Assembly (NCBI GenBank): GCA_945861265.1 | Contig: CAMAUC010000010.1 | Coordinates: 1 to 64,000, forward strand | Length of the DNA: 64,000 nucleotides | Origin: Rhizobium sp. Q54 | Lineage (GTDB): Bacteria; Pseudomonadota; Alphaproteobacteria; Rhizobiales; Xanthobacteraceae | Reading direction: 5' to 3' | Shown here: positions 1 through 8,990 of the stretch, one piece after another | Position numbering within the stretch: position 1 is the stretch's first letter | Layout of the letters: each line of letters starts with the position of its first letter | Program-made: the position numbers and the translations under genes | Notes under the pieces: generated by a model | The model's input: only the letters and a program-made list of their open reading frames with translations | What the model was told of the DNA's origin: nothing | Databases searched by the model: none

Positions 1-425
1 TCATCGACAAGACGTCGCATATGGGTCACCTGAAGTGGATCCTCGAGGAATTCTGCAAGGCCTTCTTCGAGGTCGACAGCGTCAAGATGCGTTTCCGGCC
101 GTCGTTCTTTCCGTTCACCGAGCCGTCGATGGAAGTCGACATCCAGTGCCGCCGCGACAAAGGCGAAATTCGCTTCGGCGAAGGCAATGACTGGCTCGAG
201 ATTCTCGGCTGCGGCATGGTGCATCCGAACGTGCTGCGCAATTGCGGCCTCGATCCGGACGAGTACCAGGGCTTCGCCTGGGGCATGGGCATCGACCGCA
301 TCGCCATGCTGAAATACGGCATCAACGATCTGCGCGCCTTCTTCGAGGCCGACGTGCGCTGGCTGTCGCATTACGGCTTTCGCCCGCTCGACTTCCCGAC
401 TCTCGCCGGGGGGCTGAGCACGTGA
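1..425 (+). CDS. pheS: Phenylalanyl-tRNA synthetase alpha subunit, 3' end only
   Basis: This is the C-terminal part of the catalytic subunit of the (alpha-beta)2 cytoplasmic enzyme that charges tRNA-Phe with phenylalanine using ATP. The reading frame is open from the window edge (frame starting at base 3), so the N-terminus lies outside. The class II synthetase motif 3 is visible as [14 protein letters not shown], preceded by the [13 protein letters not shown] strand that helps form the phenylalanine pocket, and the protein ends a few residues after [14 protein letters not shown]. Its TGA stop overlaps the GTG start of pheT (GTGA), so the two subunits are translationally coupled, as is usual for this operon. 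Confidence 0.97.
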   Translation, partial: IDKTSHMGHLKWILEEFCKAFFEVDSVKMRFRPSFFPFTEPSMEVDIQCRRDKGEIRFGEGNDWLEILGCGMVHPNVLRNCGLDPDEYQGFAWGMGIDRIAMLKYGINDLRAFFEADVRWLSHYGFRPLDFPTLAGGLST

Positions 426-2839
426 AATTCACCCTGTCCTGGCTGAAAGAACATTTCGACACGGTCGCCACGCTCGACGAAATCGTCGAGAAGCTGACCA
501 TGATCGGGCTCGAGGTCGAGCGCGTCGAGGACAAGGCCAAGGAATTCGAGGCCTTCAAGGTCGCGCAGATCATCACCGCCGAGCAGCATCCGAACGCGGA
601 CCGCCTGCGCGTCTGCACCGTCGACAACGGCAGCGGCACGCCATTGCAGATCGTCTGCGGCGCGCCGAATGCGCGCGCGGGGCTCAAGACCGTGCTCGGC
701 CTGCCCGGCACCTATATTCCGGCCAAGGACATCACGCTCGCGGTCGGCAAGATTCGCGGCGTCGAGAGCCAGGGCATGATGATCTCCGGCGCCGAGATTG
801 GTTTTTCGACCGACAGCGACGGCATCATCGAACTGCCGGCCGACGCGCCAATTGGAAAACCATTTGCCGAAGTGCTCGGCCTCAACGAGCCGGTCATTGA
901 AATCAACCTGACGCCGAACCGTTCCGATTGCACGAGCGTCAACGGCATCGCCCGCGATCTCGGCGCCACCATGCTCGGTGACTACAAGGAAAATGCGCCG
1001 AAGCGCATTGCCGGCACGTATCCCTGCCCGGTCAAGGTCACGCTTGATTTCGGCGCGACCCATCCGCTCTGTCCGGCCTTCGGTCTGCGGCTGGTGCGCG
1101 GCGTGAAAAACGGTCCGTCGCCGGAATGGCTGCAAAAGCGCCTCACGGCCATTGGTCTGCGTCCGATCAACGCGCTGGTCGACATCACCAATTACATCAC
1201 CTTCGACCGCGGCCGGCCGCTGCATGTGTTCGACGCCAAGAAGGTCAAGGGCAATCTCACTGTGCGCCGCGCCGTCAATGGCGAGACGCTGCTGGCGCTC
1301 GACGGCAAGACCTACACGCTGGACGCCGCGATGTGCGTCATCGCCGATGAGAAGGGCGTCGAGTCGCTCGCCGGCATCATGGGCGGCGAAGAATCCGGCT
1401 GCGACGAGACCACCACCGACGTGCTGATCGAATCGGCTTTGTGGGACGAGGTCAACATCGCCCAGACCGGCCGCAAGCTCGGCATCAACACCGACGCGCG
1501 CTATCGTTTCGAACGCGGCGTCGATCCGAATTTCATGGTCCCCGGTCTCGAACTGGCAACGCAGATGGTCATCGATTTCTGCGGCGGCGAGCCGTCGGAG
1601 ATCGTCGTCGCCGGCGATCCGGCGGCGAAGGAAGTCGTCATCGACTATCCGGTCAGCGAACTGCCGCGCCTGGCCGGCATCAAGCTGTCGCAGGCCGAAA
1701 TCCGCCGCACTTTGGAGCGCCTCGGTTTCTTTGCCGCCGGTCAGGGCGACCGCATCAAGGTCGCGGTGCCGTCATGGCGCCCGGACGTTCATGCCCGCGC
1801 CGACATCGTCGAAGAGCTGGTGCGCATCGTCGGCGTCGATTCTATCCCTTCGACGCCGTTCCCGAGCAGCGACACTGCGCGAAAAGCCGTGCTGACGCCG
1901 ATCCAAGTCCGCACCCGCAAGGCCAAGCGCGCACTCGCCGCGCGCGGCCTGACCGAGGCCGTCACCTGGTCGTTCATCTCAAAGCGCGAAGCCGAACTGT
2001 TCGGCGGCGGCAGACCTGAACTGGCGCTCGCCAATCCAATCGCCGCTGAATTGTCCGACATGCGGCCGAGCCTGCTTTCCGCTCTCATCACCTCGGCGCA
2101 GCGCAACGCCGATCGCGGCACCGCCGACGTGGCGCTATTCGAGGTCGGACAGATATTCAAGGGCGACAAGCCCGAGGATCAATTCACCGCCGCCAGCGGC
2201 GTGCGCCGCGCGCTCGCCAAGGCCGACGGCATCGGCCGTCATTGGTCGGGCAAGCCCGCGCCGGTCGATGTGTTCGACGCCAAGGCCGATGCGTTCGCCG
2301 TATTGGCCGCCGCGGGCGCACCGATGCAGGCGCTGCAAGTCGTCCCAGGCGGCCCGGCCTGGTTTCATCCCGGCCGCTCCGGTACGATCCAGATCGGACC
2401 GCAGAACATCATCGGCCATTTCGGTGAACTGCATCCGCGCATCCTGACGGCGCTGAAAGCCGACGGCCCGCTGGTCGGTTTTGAGGTCATCCTCGAAAAC
2501 ATACCGGCCGCCAAGGCCAGGCCGACCCGCGCCAAGCCGCTGCTTGAACTGTCGCCGTTCCAGCCGGTCGAGCGCGACTTCGCGTTCGTTGTCGAGAACA
2601 AGGTCAAGGCTGCCGACATCGTCCGCGCCGCGCAGAACGTCGACAAGAAGCTGATCGTCGGCGTCACTGTTTTCGACGTCTACGAAGGCACCGGCATTGA
2701 GCCCGGGAAGAAGTCGGTCGCCATCGCGGTCACCATGCAGCCGCGCGACAAGACCATGACCGACCAGGAAATCGACGCGCTCGGTCAGAAGATCGTCGCC
2801 GAAGTCAGCAAGCGGACCGGCGGCGTGCTGCGCGGTTAA
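422..2839 (+). CDS. pheT: Phenylalanyl-tRNA synthetase beta subunit
   Basis: This is the large subunit of phenylalanyl-tRNA synthetase (805 aa); it carries tRNA recognition and editing. In order it shows an EMAP/tRNA-binding OB fold near residues 40-150 ([19 protein letters not shown]), the B3/4 editing domain around 210-390 ([14 protein letters not shown]), the B5 domain, and a C-terminal ferredoxin-fold anticodon-binding domain ([16 protein letters not shown]). The frame is open further upstream inside pheS, but the GTG overlapping the pheS stop gives the family N-terminus [14 protein letters not shown], so that start is chosen. The gene ends tail to tail with the next gene, the two stop codons overlapping by a few bases. 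Confidence 0.97.
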   Translation: MKFTLSWLKEHFDTVATLDEIVEKLTMIGLEVERVEDKAKEFEAFKVAQIITAEQHPNADRLRVCTVDNGSGTPLQIVCGAPNARAGLKTVLGLPGTYIPAKDITLAVGKIRGVESQGMMISGAEIGFSTDSDGIIELPADAPIGKPFAEVLGLNEPVIEINLTPNRSDCTSVNGIARDLGATMLGDYKENAPKRIAGTYPCPVKVTLDFGATHPLCPAFGLRLVRGVKNGPSPEWLQKRLTAIGLRPINALVDITNYITFDRGRPLHVFDAKKVKGNLTVRRAVNGETLLALDGKTYTLDAAMCVIADEKGVESLAGIMGGEESGCDETTTDVLIESALWDEVNIAQTGRKLGINTDARYRFERGVDPNFMVPGLELATQMVIDFCGGEPSEIVVAGDPAAKEVVIDYPVSELPRLAGIKLSQAEIRRTLERLGFFAAGQGDRIKVAVPSWRPDVHARADIVEELVRIVGVDSIPSTPFPSSDTARKAVLTPIQVRTRKAKRALAARGLTEAVTWSFISKREAELFGGGRPELALANPIAAELSDMRPSLLSALITSAQRNADRGTADVALFEVGQIFKGDKPEDQFTAASGVRRALAKADGIGRHWSGKPAPVDVFDAKADAFAVLAAAGAPMQALQVVPGGPAWFHPGRSGTIQIGPQNIIGHFGELHPRILTALKADGPLVGFEVILENIPAAKARPTRAKPLLELSPFQPVERDFAFVVENKVKAADIVRAAQNVDKKLIVGVTVFDVYEGTGIEPGKKSVAIAVTMQPRDKTMTDQEIDALGQKIVAEVSKRTGGVLRG

Positions 2840-3549
2840 GCCGGCAGCAAATCCGCATAGGCATACCCATCGCGCTCGACGGTCTCGCCGACCGTCACCG
2901 CTACACGTCCCTTCATCATCGGACCGGCCGCGACGAAAGTGTGAAATTCGCCGTTCTCGCCGCACGGATCGACGCCCGCCGGCAAATCGCGCAGTAACTG
3001 ACGATCGAAGCGGCGTCCGGCAAAGGAAGCCGGCAATTTTTTCAAATCGACCGTGGCGAGATAGGCTTCGACGCAACCGGATATCATGTCCTTTGCCAAG
3101 GCATCGGTCGGCAAATTCCAAACCGGAAACACCGGCGTCACACCGATCGGCTTGAGCTTTTCTTCGCGATAAGCGCGGATGTCCTGTAAAAACAGATCGC
3201 CAAAGATGACATGCGTCACGCCGGTGGCGATGGCCTCATGCATCGCCGATGCCATGCGCTCCTCGTAAATCTCGTTGGTGCAGGGATAGGGAATGCGCAC
3301 GACGGTCGCCGGCAGACCGGCGGCCGCGAGTTGCGCCAGCAGCAAATCCTCGCGCACGCCGTGAATACTGACGCGCCCGAATGTATCGGTGACTGTCGTC
3401 AGCGCGCCGACAATATCGTAGTCGCCGGCAAGCCGCGCCACATGCAGCGCCCAGGCCGAGTCCTTGCCGCTCGACCAAGCGATCAAGGCCTTGGGGCGCA
3501 AAGCCTTGGGGCGCAAAGCCTTGGGGCGCATGCCATTACCGATCGTCAT
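2836..3549 (-). CDS. Dph6-like ATP-pyrophosphatase family protein (COG2102)
   Basis: The protein (237 aa) belongs to the adenine nucleotide alpha-hydrolase-like family related to diphthine-ammonia ligase. The PP-loop [10 protein letters not shown] binds ATP, and the family signatures [20 protein letters not shown] and [10 protein letters not shown] are present. Bacteria lack diphthamide, so the substrate is unknown; an ATP-dependent amidation or ligation is only an inference from the fold. The start is the ATG preceded by GAGG; a longer frame exists upstream. The first 20 residues are odd: a 15-bp unit repeated three times encodes [15 protein letters not shown] directly before the PP-loop strand. 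Confidence 0.85.
   Translation of the reverse strand: MTIGNGMRPKALRPKALRPKALIAWSSGKDSAWALHVARLAGDYDIVGALTTVTDTFGRVSIHGVREDLLLAQLAAAGLPATVVRIPYPCTNEIYEERMASAMHEAIATGVTHVIFGDLFLQDIRAYREEKLKPIGVTPVFPVWNLPTDALAKDMISGCVEAYLATVDLKKLPASFAGRRFDRQLLRDLPAGVDPCGENGEFHTFVAAGPMMKGRVAVTVGETVERDGYAYADLLPA
3486..3530 (-). repeat. 15-bp tandem repeat, three copies, inside the COG2102 gene
   Basis: Three head-to-tail copies of a 15-bp unit (aagccttggggcgca on the plus strand; the first copy differs by one base) lie at the 5' end of the COG2102 gene. Because 15 is a multiple of three, each copy adds RPKAL in frame, so a change in copy number would lengthen or shorten the N-terminus without a frameshift. Confidence 0.95.
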
Positions 3550-3791
3550 CCGGACACCTCGTCGACACCGCAACATGGTATCCGAAAGCTTTCCATTCGC
3601 ACGCCTTCATTCGCACAAATCCACATGCCGCAGCGAAATTCGTGGCTAACGCAACGTGAATCGACACCGCGCGGAATGAACCAATTTGCAATGAGTCTTG
3701 CGTAGATTGAAGGCAACAAGGCGCGATAGAAAGTCCGCGCGGGGGAACGCGTCAGCGTTAAGCGCCAAGGACGGCGCGATAAGGGCGGGAC

Positions 3792-4610
3792 ATGAGTTTC
3801 GTGGCGGACGGAATCGGGCGCGTACTCGCCCGCTATCTGGAAAAGCCGGCGCAGGGCTACGAGCCTTTCACGCCGACCGATCCCGCCGTACTGCGCGACA
3901 CGCTCAAACCCGGCGATGTGATCCTCGTCGAAGGTAACAACCACATTTCCGGCGTCATCAAGTATCTCACCCAATCGACCTGGTCGCATGCCGCGCTTTA
4001 TGTCGGGCCGATCGGCGACCGCTGCACCGCGGACGGCGAACCGCTCGTTTTGGTCGAAGCCAATATCGGCGAAGGCGTTGTCGCCGCGCCGCTGTCGAAA
4101 TATGCCCGCTTTCACACCCGCATCTGCCGACCGATCGGACTTAACGACGACGACCGCGCGCGGGTCTGCACTTATGCCTCCGAGCGCATCGGCTTCGATT
4201 ACGACCTGAAGAACATCATCGACCTGATGCGCTATCTTTTGCCGCTGCCGATCCCGCAGCGCTGGCGCCGCCGCATGATGGCGCTCGGCTCCGGCCACCC
4301 GACCCGCATCATCTGTTCGGCGCTGATCGCGCAGGCGTTCGAGAATGTGCGCTATCCGATCCTGCCGAAAGTGACGCTGCTGGAAAGCGAAAAGGCGCGC
4401 GAGGAAATTCTCGAAATCCGCCATTCGTCGCTCTATGCGCCGCGCGATTTCGACATTTCGCCCTATTTCGAGGTGGTCAAGCCGACCATCGTGCGCGGCT
4501 TCGACTACAAGGCCATGGCCTGGGCCGACCTGCCGGCCACCGATCCCGACCTGATGGTGTCGCTGGTGCCGGCGCAGGAGCCGGTCGAGGACGTAGCGCA
4601 GTTGGCGTAG
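3792..4610 (+). CDS. YiiX/YebB-type permuted NlpC/P60 (papain-like) protein
   Basis: A 272-aa protein of the circularly permuted papain-like superfamily (DUF830/YiiX group). The permuted order is visible: the catalytic His comes first in STWSHAALYVG (about residue 66), an acidic residue follows in VEANIGEG (about 89), and the Cys comes late in TRIICSALIAQAF (about 175). Members are thought to be amidases or acyltransferases acting on peptides, cell wall or lipids; the substrate here is unknown. No signal peptide or membrane segment is seen. The ATG lies after a long 5' gap from the divergent COG2102 gene and is followed 81 bp later by an EI24-type gene on the same strand, perhaps co-transcribed. 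Confidence 0.8.
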   Translation: MSFVADGIGRVLARYLEKPAQGYEPFTPTDPAVLRDTLKPGDVILVEGNNHISGVIKYLTQSTWSHAALYVGPIGDRCTADGEPLVLVEANIGEGVVAAPLSKYARFHTRICRPIGLNDDDRARVCTYASERIGFDYDLKNIIDLMRYLLPLPIPQRWRRRMMALGSGHPTRIICSALIAQAFENVRYPILPKVTLLESEKAREEILEIRHSSLYAPRDFDISPYFEVVKPTIVRGFDYKAMAWADLPATDPDLMVSLVPAQEPVEDVAQLA

Positions 4611-4691
4611 GCCGCCTGTCATCCCCGCGAAATCCGGGATGGCCGCCTGGAGCCCTTGCCCTTACCTGCAATCGCCCCTACCTCTTTCTCC

Positions 4692-5423
4692 ATGCTCGAC
4701 GCCGCCGCCAAAGCCTTTTCCCAGATGCTGTCGCCGCCCTTGCGCCGCGTGCTGTTGAAAGCCGTGGGCCTGGCGATTTTGTTCATCATCATCATCGGCA
4801 TCGCCATGCAGCGCATGCTGGCCCATCTGGCCGACAGCGGCGCGACCTGGGCCGAGCAGACCTCCGGCTTTGCGCCGCATTCGGTCTGGGCCGCTTTGGC
4901 CTGGGTGCTGTCGATCATGGCCGGGCTTGGCATCGTCACCGGCGCGCTGTTTTTAATGCCGGCGGTGACCGCCTTTGTCGGCAGCTTTTTCGTCGATGAG
5001 GTCGCCGAACTGGTCGAGCGTGAATACTATCCGGCCGACGCGCCGGGCCGGCCGCTGCCGGTGTTTCGCGCGCTGATCGAAGGCATCAAGATCACGCTGC
5101 TGGCGCTCGTGGTCTATTTGTTCGCACTACCGTTCATTCTGTTTGCCGGCTTCGGCTTCCTGATTTTGTTTTTCGGCAACGCCTATCTTCTCGGACGCGA
5201 ATATTTCGAACTCGCCGCCATGCGCTTTCATCCGCCCGCGGAGGCCAAGGCGATGCGCAAGGCGCGCGCGGGTTACGTTTTCTCCGCCGGCATGGTGATC
5301 GCGGCCTTTGTGTCAATCCCGATCCTGAATTTCGCGACGCCGATCTTCGCCATGGCCTTCATGGTGCACATCCATAAAAAGATGAGCGGATCGCGCGCCG
5401 AATTGATCGAGCCTGTTCGCTAG
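4692..5423 (+). CDS. EI24/CysZ-like integral membrane protein
   Basis: A 243-aa membrane protein of the EI24/CysZ (DUF540) family. Four or more hydrophobic segments are visible: VGLAILFIIIIGIA, WVLSIMAGLGIVTGALFLM, ITLLALVVYLFALPFILF continuing into GFGFLILFFG, and a last segment near AGMVIAAFVSIPILNF. The motif GNAYLLGREYFELAAMR before the last segments is typical of the family. Escherichia coli CysZ imports sulfate, but no cys gene is nearby, so a sulfate role is not supported by context. The ATG giving MLDAAAKAF is chosen over an upstream in-frame TTG. The stop overlaps the stop of the convergent nth gene. Confidence 0.8.
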   Translation: MLDAAAKAFSQMLSPPLRRVLLKAVGLAILFIIIIGIAMQRMLAHLADSGATWAEQTSGFAPHSVWAALAWVLSIMAGLGIVTGALFLMPAVTAFVGSFFVDEVAELVEREYYPADAPGRPLPVFRALIEGIKITLLALVVYLFALPFILFAGFGFLILFFGNAYLLGREYFELAAMRFHPPAEAKAMRKARAGYVFSAGMVIAAFVSIPILNFATPIFAMAFMVHIHKKMSGSRAELIEPVR

Positions 5424-6235
5424 GGCGGCGTATTGGCCGTCTTGCCCGGCCACTGACACAGATCGGCGATGATGCATTTCTCGCATTGCGGCTTGCGCGC
5501 CAGGCAAATGTAACGCCCGTGCAGGATCAGCCAGTGATGCGCATGCAGCATGTATTTCGCCGGAATGACCTTCTCCAGCTCCAGCTCGACCGCCAGCGGA
5601 TCCTTGCCCGGCGCCAGCCCGGTACGGTTACCGATACGGAAAATGTGCGTATCGACCGCCATGGTCGGCTGACCGAAGGCCATGTTCAAGACGACATTGG
5701 CGGTCTTGCGGCCGGCGCCCGGCAGCGTCACCAGCTCGTCGCGCGTGCGCGGCACTTCGCCGCCGAATTCATCGACTAGCTTTTTCGCCAGCAGGAAGAC
5801 GTTTTTAGCCTTGGTGCGATAAAGTCCAATGGTCTTGACCAGATCGCGGATGCGATCCTCGCCGAGCGCGACCATTTTCTGCGGCGTATCGGCGAGCGCG
5901 AACAAAGCCGGCGTCGCCTTGTTGACGCCGGCGTCGGTCGCCTGCGCCGATAAAACGACGGCGACCAAGAGCGTGAACGGATTGGTGTGCTTGAGTTCGC
6001 CCTTCGGCTCGGGTTCGGCGGCCTGAAAGCGGCGGAACGCTTCGTCGATCTGCGCCGGCGTCCAGCGCTTGGCCGTGCCTTCAAAGGCCTTCGCGTCGGC
6101 CTTTTTCTGCGTTGCCTCAGGTTTCTTTGTCGCGGCCTTGCCTTTGGCTGCCTTGATCAAGGCTTTCTTGACCGACGGCTTCTTGACCTTGGCTGCCTTG
6201 CGAACAAGCGTCTTGCTGGGCGATTTTTTTGCCAT
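5420..6235 (-). CDS. nth: Endonuclease III with Lys/Ala-rich N-terminal tail
   Basis: A base-excision repair glycosylase/AP lyase that removes oxidised pyrimidines. The helix-hairpin-helix is LPGAGRKTANVV with the catalytic Lys, the catalytic Asp is in MAVDTHIFRIGNR, and the C-terminal 4Fe-4S cluster has the exact C-x6-C-x2-C-x5-C spacing (CLARKPQCEKCIIADLC). The core begins near WTPAQIDEAFRRF, so the roughly 55 residues before it are extra: a lysine- and alanine-rich, histone-H1-like tail. The ATG giving MAKKSPSK lies 22 bp from the start of the divergent DUF2244 gene; another in-frame ATG eight codons upstream would overlap that start. Confidence 0.95.
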   Translation of the reverse strand: MAKKSPSKTLVRKAAKVKKPSVKKALIKAAKGKAATKKPEATQKKADAKAFEGTAKRWTPAQIDEAFRRFQAAEPEPKGELKHTNPFTLLVAVVLSAQATDAGVNKATPALFALADTPQKMVALGEDRIRDLVKTIGLYRTKAKNVFLLAKKLVDEFGGEVPRTRDELVTLPGAGRKTANVVLNMAFGQPTMAVDTHIFRIGNRTGLAPGKDPLAVELELEKVIPAKYMLHAHHWLILHGRYICLARKPQCEKCIIADLCQWPGKTANTPP

Positions 6236-6257
6236 GATTTTTGGTATACTCAGCGCC

Positions 6258-6776
6258 ATGACCGCAGACAACACGATATCTGGCGAACTCGAACCGACGA
6301 TCTTTGCGGCGACGATTACGCCGCACCGCTCGCTCGGCAATGTCGGCTTTCTCGTGCTGATGATCGTGTTCGGGGCGGTGAGCTTTTTGACCGGCATCGC
6401 CTTTCTGCTGATGGGCGCCTGGCCGGTGTTCGGCTTTTTCGGCCTCGACGTGCTGCTGTTGTACTGGGCCTTCCGGCTCAACTATCGACAAGCCTCCGCC
6501 TATGAGGAAATCAAGGTCACCGCCGCGGCGTTGACCGTGCGCAAGGTCAATCATCGCGGGCAGTCGCGCGAATGGCGGCTTAATCCGCTCTGGGTGAAAC
6601 TCGATACGGAATCGACCGAAGAATTCGGCATCGCTCGGCTGTTTCTGGTGACGCGCGGCAAAGAGCTCACCGTGGCAGGCTTCCTCGGTCCGGATGAACG
6701 GGAAGGCTTCGCCAAAGAGCTTGGCGAAGCACTCGCGCAGGCCCGGCGCGGACCAGTCCAGACCGTTTTTGCGTAA
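6258..6776 (+). CDS. DUF2244 integral membrane protein
   Basis: A 172-aa protein of the DUF2244 family, common in alphaproteobacteria and of unknown function. It has two closely spaced transmembrane helices (GFLVLMIVFGAVSFLTGIAF and PVFGFFGLDVLLLYWAF), followed by a cytoplasmic part with the family motif EWRLNPLWVKLD. The frame is open upstream, but the ATG giving MTADNTISGE matches the family start and stands just after a TATACT-like box shared with the divergent nth gene, so the two genes probably have back-to-back promoters. An Ada-like gene follows 49 bp downstream. Confidence 0.85.
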   Translation: MTADNTISGELEPTIFAATITPHRSLGNVGFLVLMIVFGAVSFLTGIAFLLMGAWPVFGFFGLDVLLLYWAFRLNYRQASAYEEIKVTAAALTVRKVNHRGQSREWRLNPLWVKLDTESTEEFGIARLFLVTRGKELTVAGFLGPDEREGFAKELGEALAQARRGPVQTVFA

Positions 6777-6825
6777 AGTCAGAAACCGGGTGGTTCGCGG
6801 CTGCCGCGCGGCCTAAATCCGTGGC

Positions 6826-7743
6826 ATGACACAGACAGAAACCGCCATGCCGAAACCGACGCCGAAATTCATCGAGACGTTCCCCAAGCGTGCGGCGCTG
6901 TCCAACGCGGCGGCGGACTACGATGTTGTGCGCCGCGCCATCGCCCATATTCGCGGCAACTGGCGCGACCAGCCGGAAGTCGACGTAATCGCCGACGCCG
7001 CCGGTGTCTCGCCCACCGATCTGCATCATTTATTCCGCCGCTGGTGCGGCCTGACGCCGAAGGCATTCCTGCAGGCGCTCACCCTCGACAGCGCGCGCGA
7101 ATTGCTGCGCCAGTCGGCAAGTGTGCTGGATACGTCCTATGAAGTCGGCTTGTCCGGGCCGGGACGGTTGCACGATCTGTTCGTCACGCATGAAGCGATG
7201 TCGCCGGGCGAATGGAAAGCCGGCGGCGAAGGCCTCACCATCACCTATGGCTTCCACCCCTGCCCCTTCGGCATGGCGCTGGTGATGATGACGCCGCGCG
7301 GACTCGCCGGCCTGGCGCTCGCCGACGCGGGCAAGGAACGCGCGTCGTTGCGCGACATGCGCGCGCGCTGGCCGAAGGCGAAATATGTCGAGGATTATGC
7401 GGCCACCGCCGCGACCGCGCGGCGCATTTTCGACTCCGCGATGTGGAAGCCGGACCAGCCGCTGCGCGTCGTGCTGATCGGCACCGATTTTGAAATCCGC
7501 GTCTGGGAGAGACTGTTGAGTATTCCAATGGGCAAGCTCACCACTTACTCCGATCTCGCACGCAGCGCCGGCGCGCCGAAGGCCGCGCGCGCCGTCGGCG
7601 CCGCGGTCGGCAAGAATCCGATCAGCTTCGTGGTGCCGTGCCATCGCGTCGTTGGCAAGAACGGCGACATCACCGGCTATCACTGGGGCATCAGCCGCAA
7701 GCGCGCGATGCTCGGCTGGGAAGCCGGCATATCTGCTGCGTGA
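6826..7743 (+). CDS. Ada-like AraC-HTH / O6-methylguanine-DNA methyltransferase
   Basis: A 305-aa suicide DNA-repair protein that transfers methyl groups from O6-methylguanine to its own cysteine. The C-terminal Ogt domain has the acceptor motif VPCHRVVGKNGD and the arginine-finger helix (GKLTTYSDLARSAGAPKAARAVG). Residues about 30-125 form an AraC-type helix-turn-helix (DVIADAAGVSPTDLHHLFRRWCGLTPKAFLQA). Compared with Escherichia coli Ada, the N-terminal zinc domain with the methyl-phosphotriester acceptor cysteine is missing, so the usual switch to a transcription activator is not evident. Two ATGs (MTQTETAMPKP) could serve as start; the first is used. Confidence 0.9.
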   Translation: MTQTETAMPKPTPKFIETFPKRAALSNAAADYDVVRRAIAHIRGNWRDQPEVDVIADAAGVSPTDLHHLFRRWCGLTPKAFLQALTLDSARELLRQSASVLDTSYEVGLSGPGRLHDLFVTHEAMSPGEWKAGGEGLTITYGFHPCPFGMALVMMTPRGLAGLALADAGKERASLRDMRARWPKAKYVEDYAATAATARRIFDSAMWKPDQPLRVVLIGTDFEIRVWERLLSIPMGKLTTYSDLARSAGAPKAARAVGAAVGKNPISFVVPCHRVVGKNGDITGYHWGISRKRAMLGWEAGISAA

Positions 7744-7894
7744 ATGGCGGTTGCGTGAACGACTGTTCAGACCGGAACCCCGACTGACACAAGTTGATAG
7801 CCGACGTGAAGAAACCACCTCGGGCCTGTTGCGTTGAGGTTTGATTCCCCCGTGCGCGGGGCATCGATCAATGCAACGAAACGAGGAGGAATTT

Positions 7895-8281
7895 ATGAAG
7901 ATCCGTATGCTTGCGACCGTGGCCGTCCTGGCGCTCGCCCCGGCCACCGTATTTGCGCAGGGCTCGACAGTCGGCGGCGCCGTTGGCGGCGCGGCCGTTG
8001 GTGCCGTTGTCGGTGGCCCCGTGGGTGCCGTCGTCGGCGCCGGTGTCGGTGGTGCTGTCGGCAATGCGGCGGAGCCGCCGCGTGAAGTCGTGACCTATGT
8101 CGAACGCGACAATTCGCCATCGGTTACCGTGCAGGACGAGATCGTCGTCGGCCGGCCGGTTCCGACCACCGTGGAACTGCGCCCCGTGCCGCAGCACACC
8201 GAGTTCCGCTACGCCTATGTCAATAACAGCCGGGTCATCGTCGACTCGCGCAGCGGCAAGGTCGTCAAAATCATCCGCTAA
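7895..8281 (+). CDS. Exported DUF1236-type protein with glycine-zipper segment
   Basis: A 128-aa secreted or periplasmic protein. The signal peptide MKIRMLATVAVLALAP...VFAQ is followed by an alternating Gly/Val/Ala stretch (about residues 24-58), a glycine zipper that could insert into or pack at a membrane. The C-terminal half (ELRPVPQHTEFRYAYVNN with SRVIVDSRSGKVVKIIR) matches DUF1236, which is widespread in rhizobia. An AGGAGGA ribosome-binding site lies six bases before the chosen ATG. A strong terminator follows directly. Function unknown; an envelope role is inferred from the signal peptide. Confidence 0.85.
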   Translation: MKIRMLATVAVLALAPATVFAQGSTVGGAVGGAAVGAVVGGPVGAVVGAGVGGAVGNAAEPPREVVTYVERDNSPSVTVQDEIVVGRPVPTTVELRPVPQHTEFRYAYVNNSRVIVDSRSGKVVKIIR

Positions 8282-8300
8282 AGTCTGATGGCCGAACTGA

Positions 8301-8333
8301 AAAGGCTCCGCCGCAGGGCGGAGCCTTTTTTGT
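8301..8333. terminator. Bidirectional intrinsic terminator between DUF1236 gene and gpmA
   Basis: A perfect 12-bp stem (aaaggctccgcc / ggcggagccttt) with a GCAG loop is followed by a T run on the plus strand; read from the minus strand it is followed by a shorter T-rich tail. It sits between two convergent genes and can serve both. Confidence 0.95.
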
Positions 8334-8343
8334 TCGCGACGGC

Positions 8344-8967
8344 CTACGCCGCCAGATCGAGCTTCGACGTCACCACTGCGTCGGCGCCGAGTCTATAGAT
8401 GATCGGCACGCCGGTGCCGATCTCACGCTTGAGAATCTGCTCCGGCGATAATCTCTCCAGCACCATCACCAGCGCGCGCAGCGAATTGCCGTGCGCGGCA
8501 ACCAAAACACGCTCGCCGCGCAGCACGCGCGGCAGAATCTCGGTGACGTAATAAGGCAGCGTTCGCGCCAACGTATCCTTGAGGCTTTCGCCGCCGGGCG
8601 GCGCGATGTCGTAGGAGCGGCGCCAGATATGCACCTGCTCCTCGCCCCATTTCTTGCGGGCGTCGTCTTTATTCAAACCGGAAAGATCGCCGTAGTCGCG
8701 CTCGTTCAGCGCCAGGTCCTTGACGACCGGCAGCCCGGTCTGGCCCATTTCCTCGAGCATCAGATCGAGCGTGCGCTGCGCCCGCTTGAGCGCTGACGTA
8801 TAAGCGACGTCGAACGTCAGCCCCTGCGCCTTCAGCTTGCGCCCCGCTTCGCGCGCTTCCGCGACGCCTTTCTCGGTCAGGTCGACGTCGCGCCAGCCGG
8901 TAAACAGGTTCTTGAGATTCCATTCGCTCTGGCCGTGGCGCACGAGCACGAGAAGACGGTCGGACAT
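8344..8967 (-). CDS. gpmA: 2,3-bisphosphoglycerate-dependent phosphoglycerate mutase
   Basis: A glycolytic enzyme (207 aa) that interconverts 3- and 2-phosphoglycerate through a phosphohistidine. The catalytic motif [10 protein letters not shown] is at residues 9-18 (His11), with [20 protein letters not shown] and the second histidine in [10 protein letters not shown]. It is about 40 residues shorter than the Escherichia coli enzyme, which is usual for alphaproteobacterial forms. The ATG has a GAGGTGAA ribosome-binding site. It follows dapB by 23 bp on the same strand and is probably the last gene of that unit, ending at the bidirectional terminator. Confidence 0.95.
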   Translation of the reverse strand: MSDRLLVLVRHGQSEWNLKNLFTGWRDVDLTEKGVAEAREAGRKLKAQGLTFDVAYTSALKRAQRTLDLMLEEMGQTGLPVVKDLALNERDYGDLSGLNKDDARKKWGEEQVHIWRRSYDIAPPGGESLKDTLARTLPYYVTEILPRVLRGERVLVAAHGNSLRALVMVLERLSPEQILKREIGTGVPIIYRLGADAVVTSKLDLAA

Positions 8968-8990
8968 TGCACTTCACCTCGATCGAAAAA

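Noticed and set aside
371-1225. Long open frame on the minus strand across pheT
   Set aside because: It lies opposite conserved pheT sequence, and its translation has the Arg/Gly/Ala-rich composition of a shadow frame in GC-rich DNA.
7960-8070. Short repeats in the DUF1236 gene taken as CRISPR-like or VNTR
   Set aside because: They are degenerate GGTGCC/GTCGGC codons of a glycine-zipper segment, not regular repeats with spacers.
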